A DNA stretch of 64,000 nt from GCA-002708315 sp964460905 (lineage in GTDB: Bacteria; Bacteroidota; Bacteroidia; Bacteroidales; F082). The notes under the pieces were generated by a model, which searched no databases, was not told the origin of the DNA, and saw only the letters and a program-made list of their open reading frames with translations. The stretch covers positions 186,001 to 250,000 of the forward strand of contig CAYWRM010000001.1 of the NCBI GenBank assembly GCA_964460905.1. Direction: 5' to 3'. Position 1 is the stretch's first letter. Every line of letters starts with the position of its first letter. Both the position numbers and the translations under genes were made by a program. Shown piece by piece: positions 34,015-43,679 of this stretch.

Positions 34015-36747
34015 ATGAAACATAATTTATACTTAAATTTTGGGGAAGAAACAAAGGAAAACACAGCACAGCAAGGGATACAAAAAGAAGAGGAAAAAAG
34101 TTTTTACGACAAAGTTTTAGAAGAAAGAATACGATTGGAAACATCAGAGGCTGCTATAGAAATTGTAGCAAAAAATAAAATGAAATTAAGTGATGCTCCT
34201 GTGATTTCGCAAGAGAAATTAAATCCTGAAAAGCATTACACTCATGAGCAAGTATTTACTTCAGCCACTAAATATTTTAATAATGATACTTTAGCTGCTA
34301 AAGTGTGGATGAATAAGTATGCATTAAAAGATAGCGAAGGTAAATTTTATGAATTAAACCCAAACGACATGCATATTCGCCTGGCAAAGGAAATTGCCAG
34401 GATTGAAAATAAGTATTCAAATCCGATGTCTGAAAAAGAGATATTTGATGTACTAAAAGATTTTAAGTATATAATACCGGCAGGAAGTCCAATGGCAGGT
34501 ATTGGTAATGATAATCAAATTTCATCGCTATCAAATTGTTTTGTTATAGGTAATGAAGGAGAGTCAGACTCATATGGAGGAATATTAAAAATTGATCAGG
34601 AGCAAGTTCAGCTTATGAAGCGTAGAGGAGGTGTAGGTCATGATTTAACACATATACGTCCTAAAGGTAGTCCGGTAAAAAATACAGCATTAACATCTAC
34701 AGGTGTTGTGCCTTTTATGGATAGATATTCAAACTCTACGCGTGAAGTAGCACAAGATGGAAGAAGGGGAGCCTTGATGTTAAGCATCGGAATTAAGCAT
34801 CCTGATTCGGAGGATTTTATTGATGCAAAAATGGAGCTGGGAAAAATTACCGGAGCAAATATTTCCATTAAACTTGATGATGAGTTTATGAATGCTGTTA
34901 AAAATGATATTCCTTACCAACAACAGTATCCCCTTAGTTCAAAAGATCCAAAATATACAAAGGAAATTAATCCACGCGAATTATGGAATAAAATTGTACA
35001 TAATGCATGGTCTTCCGCTGAGCCGGGAATATTATTTTGGGACACAGTTATACGAGAATCAATACCTGATGTATATTCAGATTATGGTTTTAAAACTGTA
35101 TCTACTAACCCATGTGGAGAAATTCCATTGTGTCCTTATGATAGTTGTAGATTGTTGGCTTTGAACCTGTTCAGTTATGTTGAAAAACCATTCACCAAAG
35201 AAGCATATTTTAATGGTGATTTATTTACCAAACATTCTCGTATTGCCCAACGCATAATGGATGATATAATTGATTTGGAAATCGAAAAGGTAGATTTAAT
35301 TATATCAAAGATTGATGCTGATCCTGAATCGGATGAGATTAAAGGAGTTGAAAAAAGACTTTGGGAAAAGATTCGTGAGAAATCATATCAGGGAAGAAGA
35401 ACAGGAATTGGTATAACAGCAGAAGGGGATATGCTTGCAGCTTTGGGTTTACAGTATGGGTCTGAAGAGGCCATTACTTTTTCAACGGAAGTACATAAAT
35501 TACTTGCTATCGAAGTTTATCGAGGTTCAGTAGATCTTGCTGAAGAGCGTGGTAGTTTTGAAATTTATGATTCAACTCGCGAAATAGATAATCCTTTTAT
35601 TAAACGAATAAAAGAACATGCACCTCATGTGTATGATAAAATGATGAAAGTTGGTCGTCGCAATATTTCAATGTTAACTATTGCACCAACCGGAAGCATA
35701 AGTATTTGTACTCAAACAACTTCGGGTATTGAACCTGTTTTTATGGTTTCCTACAAACGTCGTCGCAAGGTTAATCCTAATGATAAAAATGTAGTTGTAA
35801 GTTTTGTTGATGATGTTGGTGATGCATGGGAAGAATACAATGTTTTTCACCCTAAATTTGAAAAATGGCTTACAATTAATGGTTATAACGTTAAAGAAGT
35901 TAAATCCAAAAAGGATGACGATCTGAACCAAATTATTAAACTTTCGCCTTATTATAAAGCAACATCAGCAGATATTAATTGGGTTAGTAAAGTAAAGATG
36001 CAGGGTGATATTCAAAAATGGATTGATCATTCAATAAGTGTAACTGTTAATATTCCGGAGGATGCAACAGAAGAGCTTGTGAGTGATATTTATTTGAATG
36101 CGTGGGAGAGTGGTTGTAAAGGAATGACAATTTATCGTGAAGGCTCTCGTTCTGGAGTGCTTGTTAGTAACGATAAAAAAGAAGAAAAAGATGATTTTCA
36201 TGATTCTAAGGCTCCTGCACGACCAAAAACTATCGATGCTGATATTATCAGGTTTCAAAATAATTATGAAAAATGGATAGCTGTAATTGGTAAAATAAAC
36301 GATAAACCATACGAAGTTTTTACGGGTAAAGCTGAAGACTTCTATCTACCACCATATGTAGAGTCTGGTTGGGTAACCAAAACTAAGAAAAAGGAAGAAC
36401 GTACCCGTTATGACTTTGAATTTGATGATAAACAGGGTTATAGAATTATTGTGCCGGCTTTATCAAGGTCGTTTGAGCAAGAATTTTGGAATTATGCCAA
36501 ACTTATTTCAGGGGTACTACGACATGGTATGCCGCTAACATATGTTATTGAATTAATTTCAAACCTTACTGTTCCCGAAGATAATATCAATACATGGAAG
36601 AACGGCGTAGTACGCGCATTGAAACGTTATGTGCCTGATGGTACAGATGCAGTACGAAAAACTTGCCCGGAATGCAGTAATGAAACTCTTGTATATGAAG
36701 ATGGATGCCTTATTTGTAAATCTTGCGGGTATTCAAAATGTAGTTGA
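34015..36747 (+). CDS. nrdJ: Adenosylcobalamin-dependent (class II) ribonucleotide reductase
   Basis: 910 residues. The catalytic NPCGEIPLCPYDSCR region is near 370, with LTIAPTGSISI near 555. The substrate loop SNCFVIG near 180 supplies the first redox cysteine. The C-terminus has a zinc-type CPEC...CKSCGYSKC tail that carries the re-reducing cysteine pair. It makes dNDPs with B12 as radical source and works with or without oxygen. An N-terminal ~60-residue charged extension precedes the catalytic core. Single gene with a strong terminator. Confidence 0.95.
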   Translation: MKHNLYLNFGEETKENTAQQGIQKEEEKSFYDKVLEERIRLETSEAAIEIVAKNKMKLSDAPVISQEKLNPEKHYTHEQVFTSATKYFNNDTLAAKVWMNKYALKDSEGKFYELNPNDMHIRLAKEIARIENKYSNPMSEKEIFDVLKDFKYIIPAGSPMAGIGNDNQISSLSNCFVIGNEGESDSYGGILKIDQEQVQLMKRRGGVGHDLTHIRPKGSPVKNTALTSTGVVPFMDRYSNSTREVAQDGRRGALMLSIGIKHPDSEDFIDAKMELGKITGANISIKLDDEFMNAVKNDIPYQQQYPLSSKDPKYTKEINPRELWNKIVHNAWSSAEPGILFWDTVIRESIPDVYSDYGFKTVSTNPCGEIPLCPYDSCRLLALNLFSYVEKPFTKEAYFNGDLFTKHSRIAQRIMDDIIDLEIEKVDLIISKIDADPESDEIKGVEKRLWEKIREKSYQGRRTGIGITAEGDMLAALGLQYGSEEAITFSTEVHKLLAIEVYRGSVDLAEERGSFEIYDSTREIDNPFIKRIKEHAPHVYDKMMKVGRRNISMLTIAPTGSISICTQTTSGIEPVFMVSYKRRRKVNPNDKNVVVSFVDDVGDAWEEYNVFHPKFEKWLTINGYNVKEVKSKKDDDLNQIIKLSPYYKATSADINWVSKVKMQGDIQKWIDHSISVTVNIPEDATEELVSDIYLNAWESGCKGMTIYREGSRSGVLVSNDKKEEKDDFHDSKAPARPKTIDADIIRFQNNYEKWIAVIGKINDKPYEVFTGKAEDFYLPPYVESGWVTKTKKKEERTRYDFEFDDKQGYRIIVPALSRSFEQEFWNYAKLISGVLRHGMPLTYVIELISNLTVPEDNINTWKNGVVRALKRYVPDGTDAVRKTCPECSNETLVYEDGCLICKSCGYSKCS

Positions 36748-36775
36748 TCAATTGCATTTATTTAGATATTAATAA

Positions 36776-36818
36776 AGAGGCTGTCCAAAAAACTAACTTT
36801 TTGGACAGCCTCTTTTTT
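36776..36818 (+). terminator. Strong rho-independent terminator after nrdJ
   Basis: AGAGGCTGTCCAAAAA pairs with TTTTTGGACAGCCTCT around a 6-base loop and is followed by a T run. It begins 29 bases after the nrdJ stop. Confidence 0.9.
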
Positions 36819-36830
36819 GTTTTATAGTAT

Positions 36831-36858
36831 TTGAATTAATAATATTTTTATACTTTTG
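36831..36858 (+). promoter_or_regulatory. Promoter of the tRNA-Ser gene
   Basis: TTG at 36831-36833, 17-base spacer, TACTTTTG at 36851-36858; the tRNA begins 28 bases further on. Confidence 0.7.
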
Positions 36859-36886
36859 GCGTTTCTTTTTTGGAGGTTTGGTAACT

Positions 36887-36974
36887 GGAGAGGTGCTCGA
36901 GTGGCTTAAGAGGCACGCTTGGAAAGCGTGTGTGCGCCAAAAGCGTACCGCGGGTTCGAATCCCGCCTTCTCCG
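36887..36974 (+). tRNA. tRNA-Ser (anticodon GGA)
   Basis: 88 bases with a class II long variable arm. Acceptor GGAGAGG pairs with CTTCTCC, discriminator G. The anticodon loop is CTTGGAAAG with GGA in the centre, and the T-arm carries GGTTCGAATCC. CCA is not encoded. Confidence 0.95.
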
Positions 36975-37000
36975 CAAGGATTTAAGATAAAAATAATATT

Positions 37001-37032
37001 TTGTTGTTAAATAGAATATATTTTTAACTTTG
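37001..37032 (+). promoter_or_regulatory. Promoter of the exbB operon
   Basis: TTG at 37004-37006, 18-base spacer, TAACTTTG at 37025-37032; the exbB ATG is 46 bases further. Confidence 0.7.
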
Positions 37033-37078
37033 TCCATTCATAAAAAGTATAATTAAAACTGAAAATAATTTTTAAATC

Positions 37079-37903
37079 ATGAAAAAATTTATTGCCTTTT
37101 TATCACTAGTTATGTTGATGGCTACTGCGTCATCAAGCTATGTTTCTGCACAGGATTATGTTGCTGAAGACACAACTGCAATTGTTGAATCAATAGCAGG
37201 CGATTCTATAACAACAGCAGAAGAAATTGCTGAGGATGTTGCTGCAATTGCAACAGAGCCTGAAAAATCACAGTCTTTTCATCAAATTTTAAAAGAAAAA
37301 TTTATTGAAGGTGGACCAGGGTTTATGGGTGTTGTATTATTGGCTCTTATATTTGGTTTAGCCATAAGTATTGAGAGGATTATATACCTTAGTATGGCCT
37401 CAATCAACACTAAGAAGTTATTAAAAAATGTTGAATCTGCTTTGGAAAGTGGTGGCATTGATGGTGCAAAAGGTGTTGTACGCAATACAAAAGGCCCTGT
37501 TGCCAGTATTTTTAGTGAAGGACTTAATCGTTACGATGATGGTTTAGGAGAAGTTGAAAAGGCTATTATTGCTTATGGTAGCGTTGTAACAGGTAGATTA
37601 GAAAGTGGCGTTAGCTGGCTTTCATTATTTATCGCACTTGCTCCTATGCTTGGGTTTATGGGTACTGTTATTGGTATGATTAAAGCTTTTGACGATATTG
37701 CTGCTGCCGGTGATATTTCACCAACCGTTGTAGCCGATGGTATTAAAGTTGCTTTGTTAACAACAGTATTTGGACTTATTGTGGCAATTATTCTGCAAAT
37801 TTTCTATAATTATATTATTTCTAAAATTGAAAATCTTGTAAATGATATGGAAGATAGTTCAATTGCATTTGTTGATATTATTAACCAATTTAGTAAAAAA
37901 TAG
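37079..37903 (+). CDS. exbB: MotA/TolQ/ExbB proton channel protein
   Basis: 274 residues. The N-terminus has a cleavable-looking signal (MKKFIAFLSLVML, ending SAQ) and an acidic, alanine-rich linker (about 25-62), then three membrane helices (about 80-102, 175-200, 215-240). The proton-channel signature LAPMLGFMGTVIGMI is near 187-201. The signal-bearing N-terminus is usual in Bacteroidota ExbB. It should energise TonB receptors such as the one at 2562-6281. Confidence 0.92.
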   Translation: MKKFIAFLSLVMLMATASSSYVSAQDYVAEDTTAIVESIAGDSITTAEEIAEDVAAIATEPEKSQSFHQILKEKFIEGGPGFMGVVLLALIFGLAISIERIIYLSMASINTKKLLKNVESALESGGIDGAKGVVRNTKGPVASIFSEGLNRYDDGLGEVEKAIIAYGSVVTGRLESGVSWLSLFIALAPMLGFMGTVIGMIKAFDDIAAAGDISPTVVADGIKVALLTTVFGLIVAIILQIFYNYIISKIENLVNDMEDSSIAFVDIINQFSKK

Positions 37904-37908
37904 GAATT

Positions 37909-38325
37909 ATGAAAGATAAAATTGCCAATATTACAAGATGGATACTATACCTATTGCTGGCACTTTCAGTAATTCCTGGAGTAATGTTTTATGCTGGAAT
38001 GCTCGACACAGAACTTTTTCTTAACTGGGCTAAGTTATTGCTCCTGGTTGCTGTGGCAGTGATGGTTATCTCCCCCCTTTATGGATTTATAGTAAATCCA
38101 CAAAATATCGTTAAAATGCTTATAAGCATTGTTGTAGTGGTTATTGTTATTGGTGTTGCATATGTATTTGCCGGAAACAATTTTAGCGATTACAGACTTG
38201 AAGAGTTAAAAACAACTGCTGAAACATCACAAATGGTTGGTGTAGGATTATATACAACCTATATTGCTTTTGGCTTAACTATTATTGCTATTCTTTATTC
38301 GTCAGTAATTAAAATCTTTAAATAA
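37909..38325 (+). CDS. Four-helix membrane protein in the exbBD operon
   Basis: 138 residues with four hydrophobic segments (about 10-32, 42-64, 70-90, 108-134) and a short polar stretch (NNFSDYRLEELKTT) before the last one. I do not recognise a named domain. Bacteroidota often encode such a protein between exbB and exbD, 5 bp and 8 bp away here, so a role in the Exb complex is likely but inferred. Confidence 0.78.
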   Translation: MKDKIANITRWILYLLLALSVIPGVMFYAGMLDTELFLNWAKLLLLVAVAVMVISPLYGFIVNPQNIVKMLISIVVVVIVIGVAYVFAGNNFSDYRLEELKTTAETSQMVGVGLYTTYIAFGLTIIAILYSSVIKIFK

Positions 38326-38333
38326 ACTAAGTT

Positions 38334-38912
38334 ATGGCTAGAAGAGCATCACCTGAGATAAATGCAGGATCAATGGCAGACATTGCTTTTTTGCTGCTTA
38401 TCTTTTTTCTGGTTACCACAACAATGGATGTAGATACCGGTATTACAAGAAAACTACCTCCACCCGTTGAGGATAATGCTGAAGATATTATTGTAAAAGA
38501 TCGGAATATATTAAAGGTACTTATAAATAGCCACGACCGTCTTCTTATAGATGGTAAACCGGGTGATATAAGTATGCTGAAGCATAAAGCAATCGACTTT
38601 ATGACTATCCATCATAATAATGATAGTTATCCTGAGTATAAATTGAAACACATACAAGAGCTTGGAATGGATATGGAAATGTCTCAGGGACTTATTTCAC
38701 TTAAAAATGATAGAGGAACATCATACGAAATGTACATTAAGGTGCAAAATGAACTTGCAAGTGCATTTAGTGAGATGAAAGATGACCTTTCGTTGAGATT
38801 ATTTGGGCTTAAATATGGTCAGCTTATTGATAAAAATAAGATTAAAGGTGTTGGCAAAGCTATACCTGTTCGTATTTCCGAGGCTGAACCTGAAGATATA
38901 GGAGGTAAATAA
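38334..38912 (+). CDS. exbD: ExbD/TolR family protein, first copy
   Basis: 192 residues. One N-terminal membrane helix with the functional aspartate (GSMADIAFLLLIFFLVTTTMD, about 14-33) is followed by a periplasmic domain of about 155 residues, longer than E. coli ExbD (about 140 residues in all). The extra length is an insert around 85-130. It partners ExbB in using the proton gradient. Confidence 0.92.
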   Translation: MARRASPEINAGSMADIAFLLLIFFLVTTTMDVDTGITRKLPPPVEDNAEDIIVKDRNILKVLINSHDRLLIDGKPGDISMLKHKAIDFMTIHHNNDSYPEYKLKHIQELGMDMEMSQGLISLKNDRGTSYEMYIKVQNELASAFSEMKDDLSLRLFGLKYGQLIDKNKIKGVGKAIPVRISEAEPEDIGGK

Positions 38913-38914
38913 TT

Positions 38915-39382
38915 ATGTCAAGATTTAGTACAAAAAAAGGAAAGGGTTCTGCTGCGATTAATACATCGTCATTACCCGATATTATATTCATGTTGTTATT
39001 TTTCTTTATGGTAACAACCGTTATGCGTGAAGTGACCCTTAAAGTTAAAACAAAATTACCTCAAGCTACTGAAGTACAAAAACTTGATAAGAAATCGTTA
39101 GTAAGCTATATTTATATTGGTCCACCCGTTAAATCAAAGTTATACGGAACCAATTCTCGTATTCAGCTAAACGACACATTTGCAAAAGTAGATGATATTC
39201 AAGAATTTGTTGCTAAAGAAAGAGAAGATAGGGATGAAGCTGACAGAAAGTTTATTACTACTTCACTTAAAGTAGATGGCTTGACTAAAATGGGTATTGT
39301 TACAGATGTGAAGCAGGAACTGCGAAAAGCAGGTGCCCTTAAAATAAATTATTCAACCCGTAAGGGAAGAGCCAAAAAATAG
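38915..39382 (+). CDS. exbD: ExbD/TolR family protein, second copy
   Basis: 155 residues, 2 bp after the first copy. Membrane helix with the key aspartate (SSLPDIIFMLLFFFMVTT, about 18-35), then the TolR-like periplasmic domain ending in a basic tail (TRKGRAKK). Two unlike ExbD proteins in one operon are common in this phylum and may form mixed dimers. Confidence 0.92.
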   Translation: MSRFSTKKGKGSAAINTSSLPDIIFMLLFFFMVTTVMREVTLKVKTKLPQATEVQKLDKKSLVSYIYIGPPVKSKLYGTNSRIQLNDTFAKVDDIQEFVAKEREDRDEADRKFITTSLKVDGLTKMGIVTDVKQELRKAGALKINYSTRKGRAKK

Positions 39383-39411
39383 ATATAATCTATTGTAGAA
39401 AAAAATGAAAC

Positions 39412-39443
39412 GGCTATCTCAATTGAGGTAGCCTTTTTTTTTT
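39412..39443. terminator. Terminator of the exbBD operon
   Basis: GGCTATCTC, loop AATT, GAGGTAGCC (one G-U pair), then ten T. It lies between converging genes. Confidence 0.88.
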
Positions 39444-40380
39444 ATTCGGTATTACTTATAGCTCTGTCTGTTCCTTCCTTTTGGTAGATTATTGTTAAGA
39501 GCCATAGCGTAATAAGAAAACTACCAATTATATAAATTATATTTGATGATGCTCCAAAATCTTCCATTGATGTTTTAATGTAACCATTGTCATGAAGATA
39601 ATAAATTATCGCTGATGAAGCATTGTTTAGGAAATGAACAAATATAGGTACCCAGAGATTCCCTGTAATAACGAATAAATATCCTAATAGCATACCTAAT
39701 ACTAGTCTGGGTAAAAACCCATAAAACTGAAGATGAATGGCACTAAATATAATGGCCGACAGTATTACTGCAATATGAATATTCTTAGTTATGCTCTTGA
39801 AAAGGTTTATTAATAATCCTCTAAATATCAATTCTTCACCTATTGCGGGTATTAATGCAACAATTATTATATTAATTAGTAAACCGGTTGTTGAATTAGT
39901 TTTTAAAATTAATTCTGTTAAGTGCCGTGCCTGATTCTCTTTTTCTTTCATCCAACCTTCCATCCCCGAAAGAAAGTCTGGAAGACTCATGTTTCTGTTA
40001 AGTTCATCAAGGTAATTGTTAGTTGGCAAAATTGTATAAATAACTAATCCGCCAATTAATATGCTTAGTAGTCTGGGTGTTTTATTTATTGAAAGATACT
40101 TGTATGAAGAATCGCTAACGAGATATGCAAAAAATAAAGCAGGAAGTATAAATGTACCTAATTGGTTTATTGCTTGATAAAATTTTAAAAACCAAATTGA
40201 CTCAGTAGAATTTGGGTTTGATATAAAACTAGATAGATCAGCAATTTGCACATTAAAAATAAACATTCCGGCAACCAAACCAGCTAATGCAGTAGTAATT
40301 GCGAAAACTATTACAATTAACAGTAATAGAACTAGTTTTCCAAGTGGAGAAAGAGAGCTTAAGAATGCAGTTCTTTTCAT
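39442..40380 (-). CDS. CPBP family intramembrane metalloprotease
   Basis: 312 residues, about eight membrane helices. The Abi/CPBP motifs are intact: EELIFRG (about 182-188), FSAIHLQFYG (about 212-221) and FVHFLNN (about 248-254). The family contains prenyl-protein CAAX-type proteases and bacteriocin immunity proteins. The neighbours do not tell which role applies. Confidence 0.9.
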   Translation of the reverse strand: MKRTAFLSSLSPLGKLVLLLLIVIVFAITTALAGLVAGMFIFNVQIADLSSFISNPNSTESIWFLKFYQAINQLGTFILPALFFAYLVSDSSYKYLSINKTPRLLSILIGGLVIYTILPTNNYLDELNRNMSLPDFLSGMEGWMKEKENQARHLTELILKTNSTTGLLINIIIVALIPAIGEELIFRGLLINLFKSITKNIHIAVILSAIIFSAIHLQFYGFLPRLVLGMLLGYLFVITGNLWVPIFVHFLNNASSAIIYYLHDNGYIKTSMEDFGASSNIIYIIGSFLITLWLLTIIYQKEGTDRAISNTE

Positions 40381-40699
40381 TAAGATATTTGATTTTTTAA
40401 GATGCGCAAAATTAATATTTTTGCAGAGAAATTGAAAACATATGATTCGTGTTGATTAGTAAAAAGTGCTTTTATGATAACATGTATAATAGTATATAGA
40501 AATATAGATGTAAGGTGTAGGCGGATAAGGGAAATAAGAATACAGGGAAAATAAGGGTTATGACAATCAATTTATTTTATTTCCATTAACTCTCCCCTCA
40601 TATTTATTTATATCCCTTATACCCTATTCCCCTTATACCTTTATGATCTAAACATTATTACAAATCAATCATGATAAATTTAAATTAATAAATACACAA
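40381..40699. repeat. Intergenic tract with G-rich and complementary C-rich arms
   Basis: No gene. GGGAAATAAG-type repeats (40525-40560) are followed after a short spacer by their rough complement, CCCCTTATACC-type repeats (40590-40645). The same pattern with nearly the same unit is at 63657-63910. A TATTTTTG motif at 40416-40423 might be a promoter for dusB, but the spacing to a TTG is long. Confidence 0.5.
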
Positions 40700-41677
40700 T
40701 TGGTAAATATAGGTGAAATAAATCTTGGAGAATTTCCTATCTTACTTGCCCCAATGGAAGACGTAACAGACCCTCCGTTTAGATACGTGTGCAAAATGTT
40801 TGGTGCAGATATGATGTATACGGAGTTTATTTCTTCGGAGGGTTTGATACGAGATGCAGCTAAAAGTGTTAAGAAGCTTGATTTTGACGAGTTTGAGCGC
40901 CCAATTGGCATTCAAATATTTGGCCATGATATTGATTCGATGGTAAAAGCAGCCCAATATGCCGAGTGTGCAAACCCGGATGTAATTGATATAAATTATG
41001 GTTGTCCTGTTAAGAAAGTTGTAGCCAAGGGTGCCGGATCGGGAATATTAAATGATATTCTTAAAATGGAAAAAATGACAAAAGCTGTGGTTAACTCTGT
41101 TTCGTTACCGGTAACTGTAAAAACACGGCTGGGTTACGATGATGATCATAAAGAGATTGTTGAGATAGCAGAAAGAATGCAGGATGCAGGTGTTAAAGCT
41201 ATTACAATCCATGGCCGCACACGTACACAAAAGCCACGTATTCCAGCTGACTGGACTTTGATTGGTGATGTTAAGAAAAATCAAAGAATGCACATCCCTG
41301 TGTTTGGTAATGGAGACGTTATTGATGCAATATCAGCAAAATATTTTAGAGATAATTTTGGTGTAGACGGTTTGATGGTAGCTAGAGGAGTTTATGGTAA
41401 TCCATGGATATTTAATGAAATTAAGCACTATTTAAATACCGGTATAATATTACCTGTTCCTAACATTGAAGAAAGGATTCGCATATGTACAATCCAATTA
41501 AAGAAGTCGGTTGAATGGAAAGGTGAAAGACGTGGTGTGCTGGAAATCAGAAAACATTGGGGAGATTATTTTAAAGGATATCCAAACTTTAAACCATTCA
41601 GATTAAAGTTAATGAATACAAATTCCCTTAACGAGATACTAAGTATTCTTGAAGAAATAAAGTTATTCTACATGTAA
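40700..41677 (+). CDS. dusB: tRNA-dihydrouridine synthase (DusB type)
   Basis: 325 residues from a TTG at 40700 (VNIGEINLGEFPILLAPMEDVTD). FMN-binding and tRNA residues: LAPMEDVTDPPFR, FGADMMYTEF, INYGCPVKKVVAKGAGSG (catalytic Cys), ITIHGRTR and VFGNGDV, MVARGVYGNPWIF. It reduces specific uridines in the tRNA D-loop with NADPH. No fis gene follows, unlike in enteric bacteria. Confidence 0.93.
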   Translation: MVNIGEINLGEFPILLAPMEDVTDPPFRYVCKMFGADMMYTEFISSEGLIRDAAKSVKKLDFDEFERPIGIQIFGHDIDSMVKAAQYAECANPDVIDINYGCPVKKVVAKGAGSGILNDILKMEKMTKAVVNSVSLPVTVKTRLGYDDDHKEIVEIAERMQDAGVKAITIHGRTRTQKPRIPADWTLIGDVKKNQRMHIPVFGNGDVIDAISAKYFRDNFGVDGLMVARGVYGNPWIFNEIKHYLNTGIILPVPNIEERIRICTIQLKKSVEWKGERRGVLEIRKHWGDYFKGYPNFKPFRLKLMNTNSLNEILSILEEIKLFYM

Positions 41678-41692
41678 CCCGTAAATCCCAAC

Positions 41693-41858
41693 TTATACCA
41701 ATTATATTTCATACTGATGGATAGTTAAATTGAATGATTTTTTTAATATTCGAAGTTCAAAATATTTGCATAGCATTAACTACGGAAATATTTTTAACTG
41801 AAGAATATTGGGAAAAGGGGCAATTTATATGCGACAGTATGATGTATATTTGGTATTA
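41693..41858 (+). repeat. MITE-like element, copy 2
   Basis: About 166 bases, ends TTATACCAATT and ATTTGGTATTA (inverted, 9 of 11). It matches copy 1 at 11658-11822 read in reverse. Its right end touches the stop of the HAD gene, and copy 1's same end touches the stop of the M23 gene. Confidence 0.7.
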
Positions 41859-42503
41859 CTATCTAATATCAATATTAGCAATAAGTTTACCATCTTTAAA
41901 AATGTCTCTCACTCTCTCAGGTTTTTCTAACTGGTAAGTTTTCAGACCAAGCTTTTTGGCAGCTTCAATATTTTCTGCTTTATCATCAATGAACAAGGTT
42001 TCTTCAGGAACAAATCCATGCTGGTTTATAACAAACTCGTAAATATCAGGATTTGGCTTAAGAAGATGTAAGTCAAATGAAAAATATGCTTTATGAAATA
42101 ATTCGTCGAATTCACGATAACCAAAGCGTAGTTGCAAATCTCTTACATATAAATCGTAATGAATTTCATTTGAGTTACTTAGTAGAATAATTTGGTAATT
42201 TTTCTTTACTTGTTCAAGTATCTCAATTCTTTCAGCCGGAATATCATAAAGTAACGAATTCCAGGCATCATCCAATTGTTGATCGGTAATTTCGATTTCC
42301 AAAAAATTCTTAAGTTTTACACGAAATAATTCAGGAGTTAGTATACCACGCTCAAATTTACCTATTATCTCATCTATGAATTCAGGAGTCATTAATTTTT
42401 CAAAGTTGCTAAAGCCAAGCTTAACAAATTCATCAACAGTTAATTGCGGATCAATATCGAGTATAACACCACCAAAATCGAAGATTATGTTTTTAATTTC
42501 CAT
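41859..42503 (-). CDS. HAD-superfamily hydrolase (HAD-IA, YihX-like)
   Basis: 214 residues. Motif I is IIFDFGGVILDID (nucleophile Asp 9), motif II LLSNSNEIH, motif III KPNPDIYEF, and motif IV FIDDKAENIEAA. Helical cap about 20-90. It is probably a phosphatase for a small sugar phosphate or nucleotide; the substrate cannot be told. Single gene. Confidence 0.9.
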   Translation of the reverse strand: MEIKNIIFDFGGVILDIDPQLTVDEFVKLGFSNFEKLMTPEFIDEIIGKFERGILTPELFRVKLKNFLEIEITDQQLDDAWNSLLYDIPAERIEILEQVKKNYQIILLSNSNEIHYDLYVRDLQLRFGYREFDELFHKAYFSFDLHLLKPNPDIYEFVINQHGFVPEETLFIDDKAENIEAAKKLGLKTYQLEKPERVRDIFKDGKLIANIDIR

Positions 42504-42608
42504 TTGCTATTTTAGTATTAAGCGGATAAAGATAATAATAAAATCAAAAGCAATAGAAATTTAGGAATCTTATACACATTATTGTTGATTATTTAATATG
42601 ATTTTTAT

Positions 42609-42639
42609 TTGGATACATAAAAGTTATTATATACATTTG
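42609..42639 (+). promoter_or_regulatory. Promoter of the tandem Cache lipoprotein genes
   Basis: TTG at 42609-42611, 20-base spacer, TACATTTG at 42632-42639; the first ATG is 32 bases further. Confidence 0.72.
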
Positions 42640-42670
42640 TTATCAAAAATTTATAATTATCCTTAATTTT

Positions 42671-43663
42671 ATGAAAACGCGCACCATCTTAGTATTTGTT
42701 ATCCTAGCATTTTTATTTTTAAATTCGTGTAAAAAAGAATGTGATTGTTACATAATTCCTGATACCGGAATTGTTTCAGAATATGATCTTAAGAAATCAG
42801 TTATTCAAGTCAATTCAATAAATTTATCAACCGGGTTTGAAACTATTTTTTCTGAAGATAATAATTACAAGAATCGATTAGATTCAGATAGTACATTGTA
42901 TGCCCATATGTGCCAGTCGGTTATAGATCCAATTAGGTTTTTTGATGACGAATCGGGTTACTTTTTTGTTGAAAGTAATAATGCATGGATGGTTGCTCAT
43001 GCAACAAAACCGGAACTTATTGGTACTTGCCGCTATGATGTTGTAGATATAAACGATAAATATTATGTTCGTGATATGGTTGAGGCTATAGCTTATAAAG
43101 GTTATGGTTTTGTAGAATATTATTTTGAAAACCCGGAAACAGGACAAGACACAAAGAAATTATCTTATGTAAAATCAATTCCTGTAGCAAACTTTTTTAT
43201 TGGAACAGGGTTTTATGACTACAATTCTGAACATTATTATACTAACGAGGAAGCAGCAATGGCAATAGTTGAAAATGCCACTAGTTCAATGGCCCAGGGA
43301 ATAAGTGGGGGATTTGAATTGATGGCTGATTCAATGGGTAAAGTCATGTTTTGTAGAAATTTTATTGATCATATTCGTTTTTTTGATAATCATTCGGGTT
43401 ATTTTTTCATCTATGATTTTAACTGTGTTAATGTTGCCCATGGAACTCAAAAAGATCTTCAGGGACAAAATCTTTACAATTATCAGGACTCAAAAGGTAA
43501 TTATGTTATTAGAGGTTTGTTAGAAGTTATACAATCCAGTGGATCAGGATATTATGAATATTATTGGAATAATCCCGTAACTGGTAAAGAAGAGTCAAAA
43601 ACTGCATTTGTTTATAAAATCCCCGGCATTGATTATTTTATTGGTAGCGGAATCTATTATTAA
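42671..43663 (+). CDS. Lipoprotein with two Cache-type sensor domains, copy A
   Basis: 330 residues. Lipobox FLNSC (Cys about 20), then two repeats of a single-Cache fold. Each has IRFFD, SGYFF, VAH, a short stretch, RDMVE or RGLLE, GYxEYY, NPxTG and a final YFIGxGxY (first about 78-185, second about 230-330). There is no kinase, cyclase or methyl-accepting part, so it can bind a ligand outside the cell but must signal through another protein. Followed after 16 bp by a paralogue. Confidence 0.82.
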   Translation: MKTRTILVFVILAFLFLNSCKKECDCYIIPDTGIVSEYDLKKSVIQVNSINLSTGFETIFSEDNNYKNRLDSDSTLYAHMCQSVIDPIRFFDDESGYFFVESNNAWMVAHATKPELIGTCRYDVVDINDKYYVRDMVEAIAYKGYGFVEYYFENPETGQDTKKLSYVKSIPVANFFIGTGFYDYNSEHYYTNEEAAMAIVENATSSMAQGISGGFELMADSMGKVMFCRNFIDHIRFFDNHSGYFFIYDFNCVNVAHGTQKDLQGQNLYNYQDSKGNYVIRGLLEVIQSSGSGYYEYYWNNPVTGKEESKTAFVYKIPGIDYFIGSGIYY

Positions 43664-43679
43664 CTAAACATATTTTACA

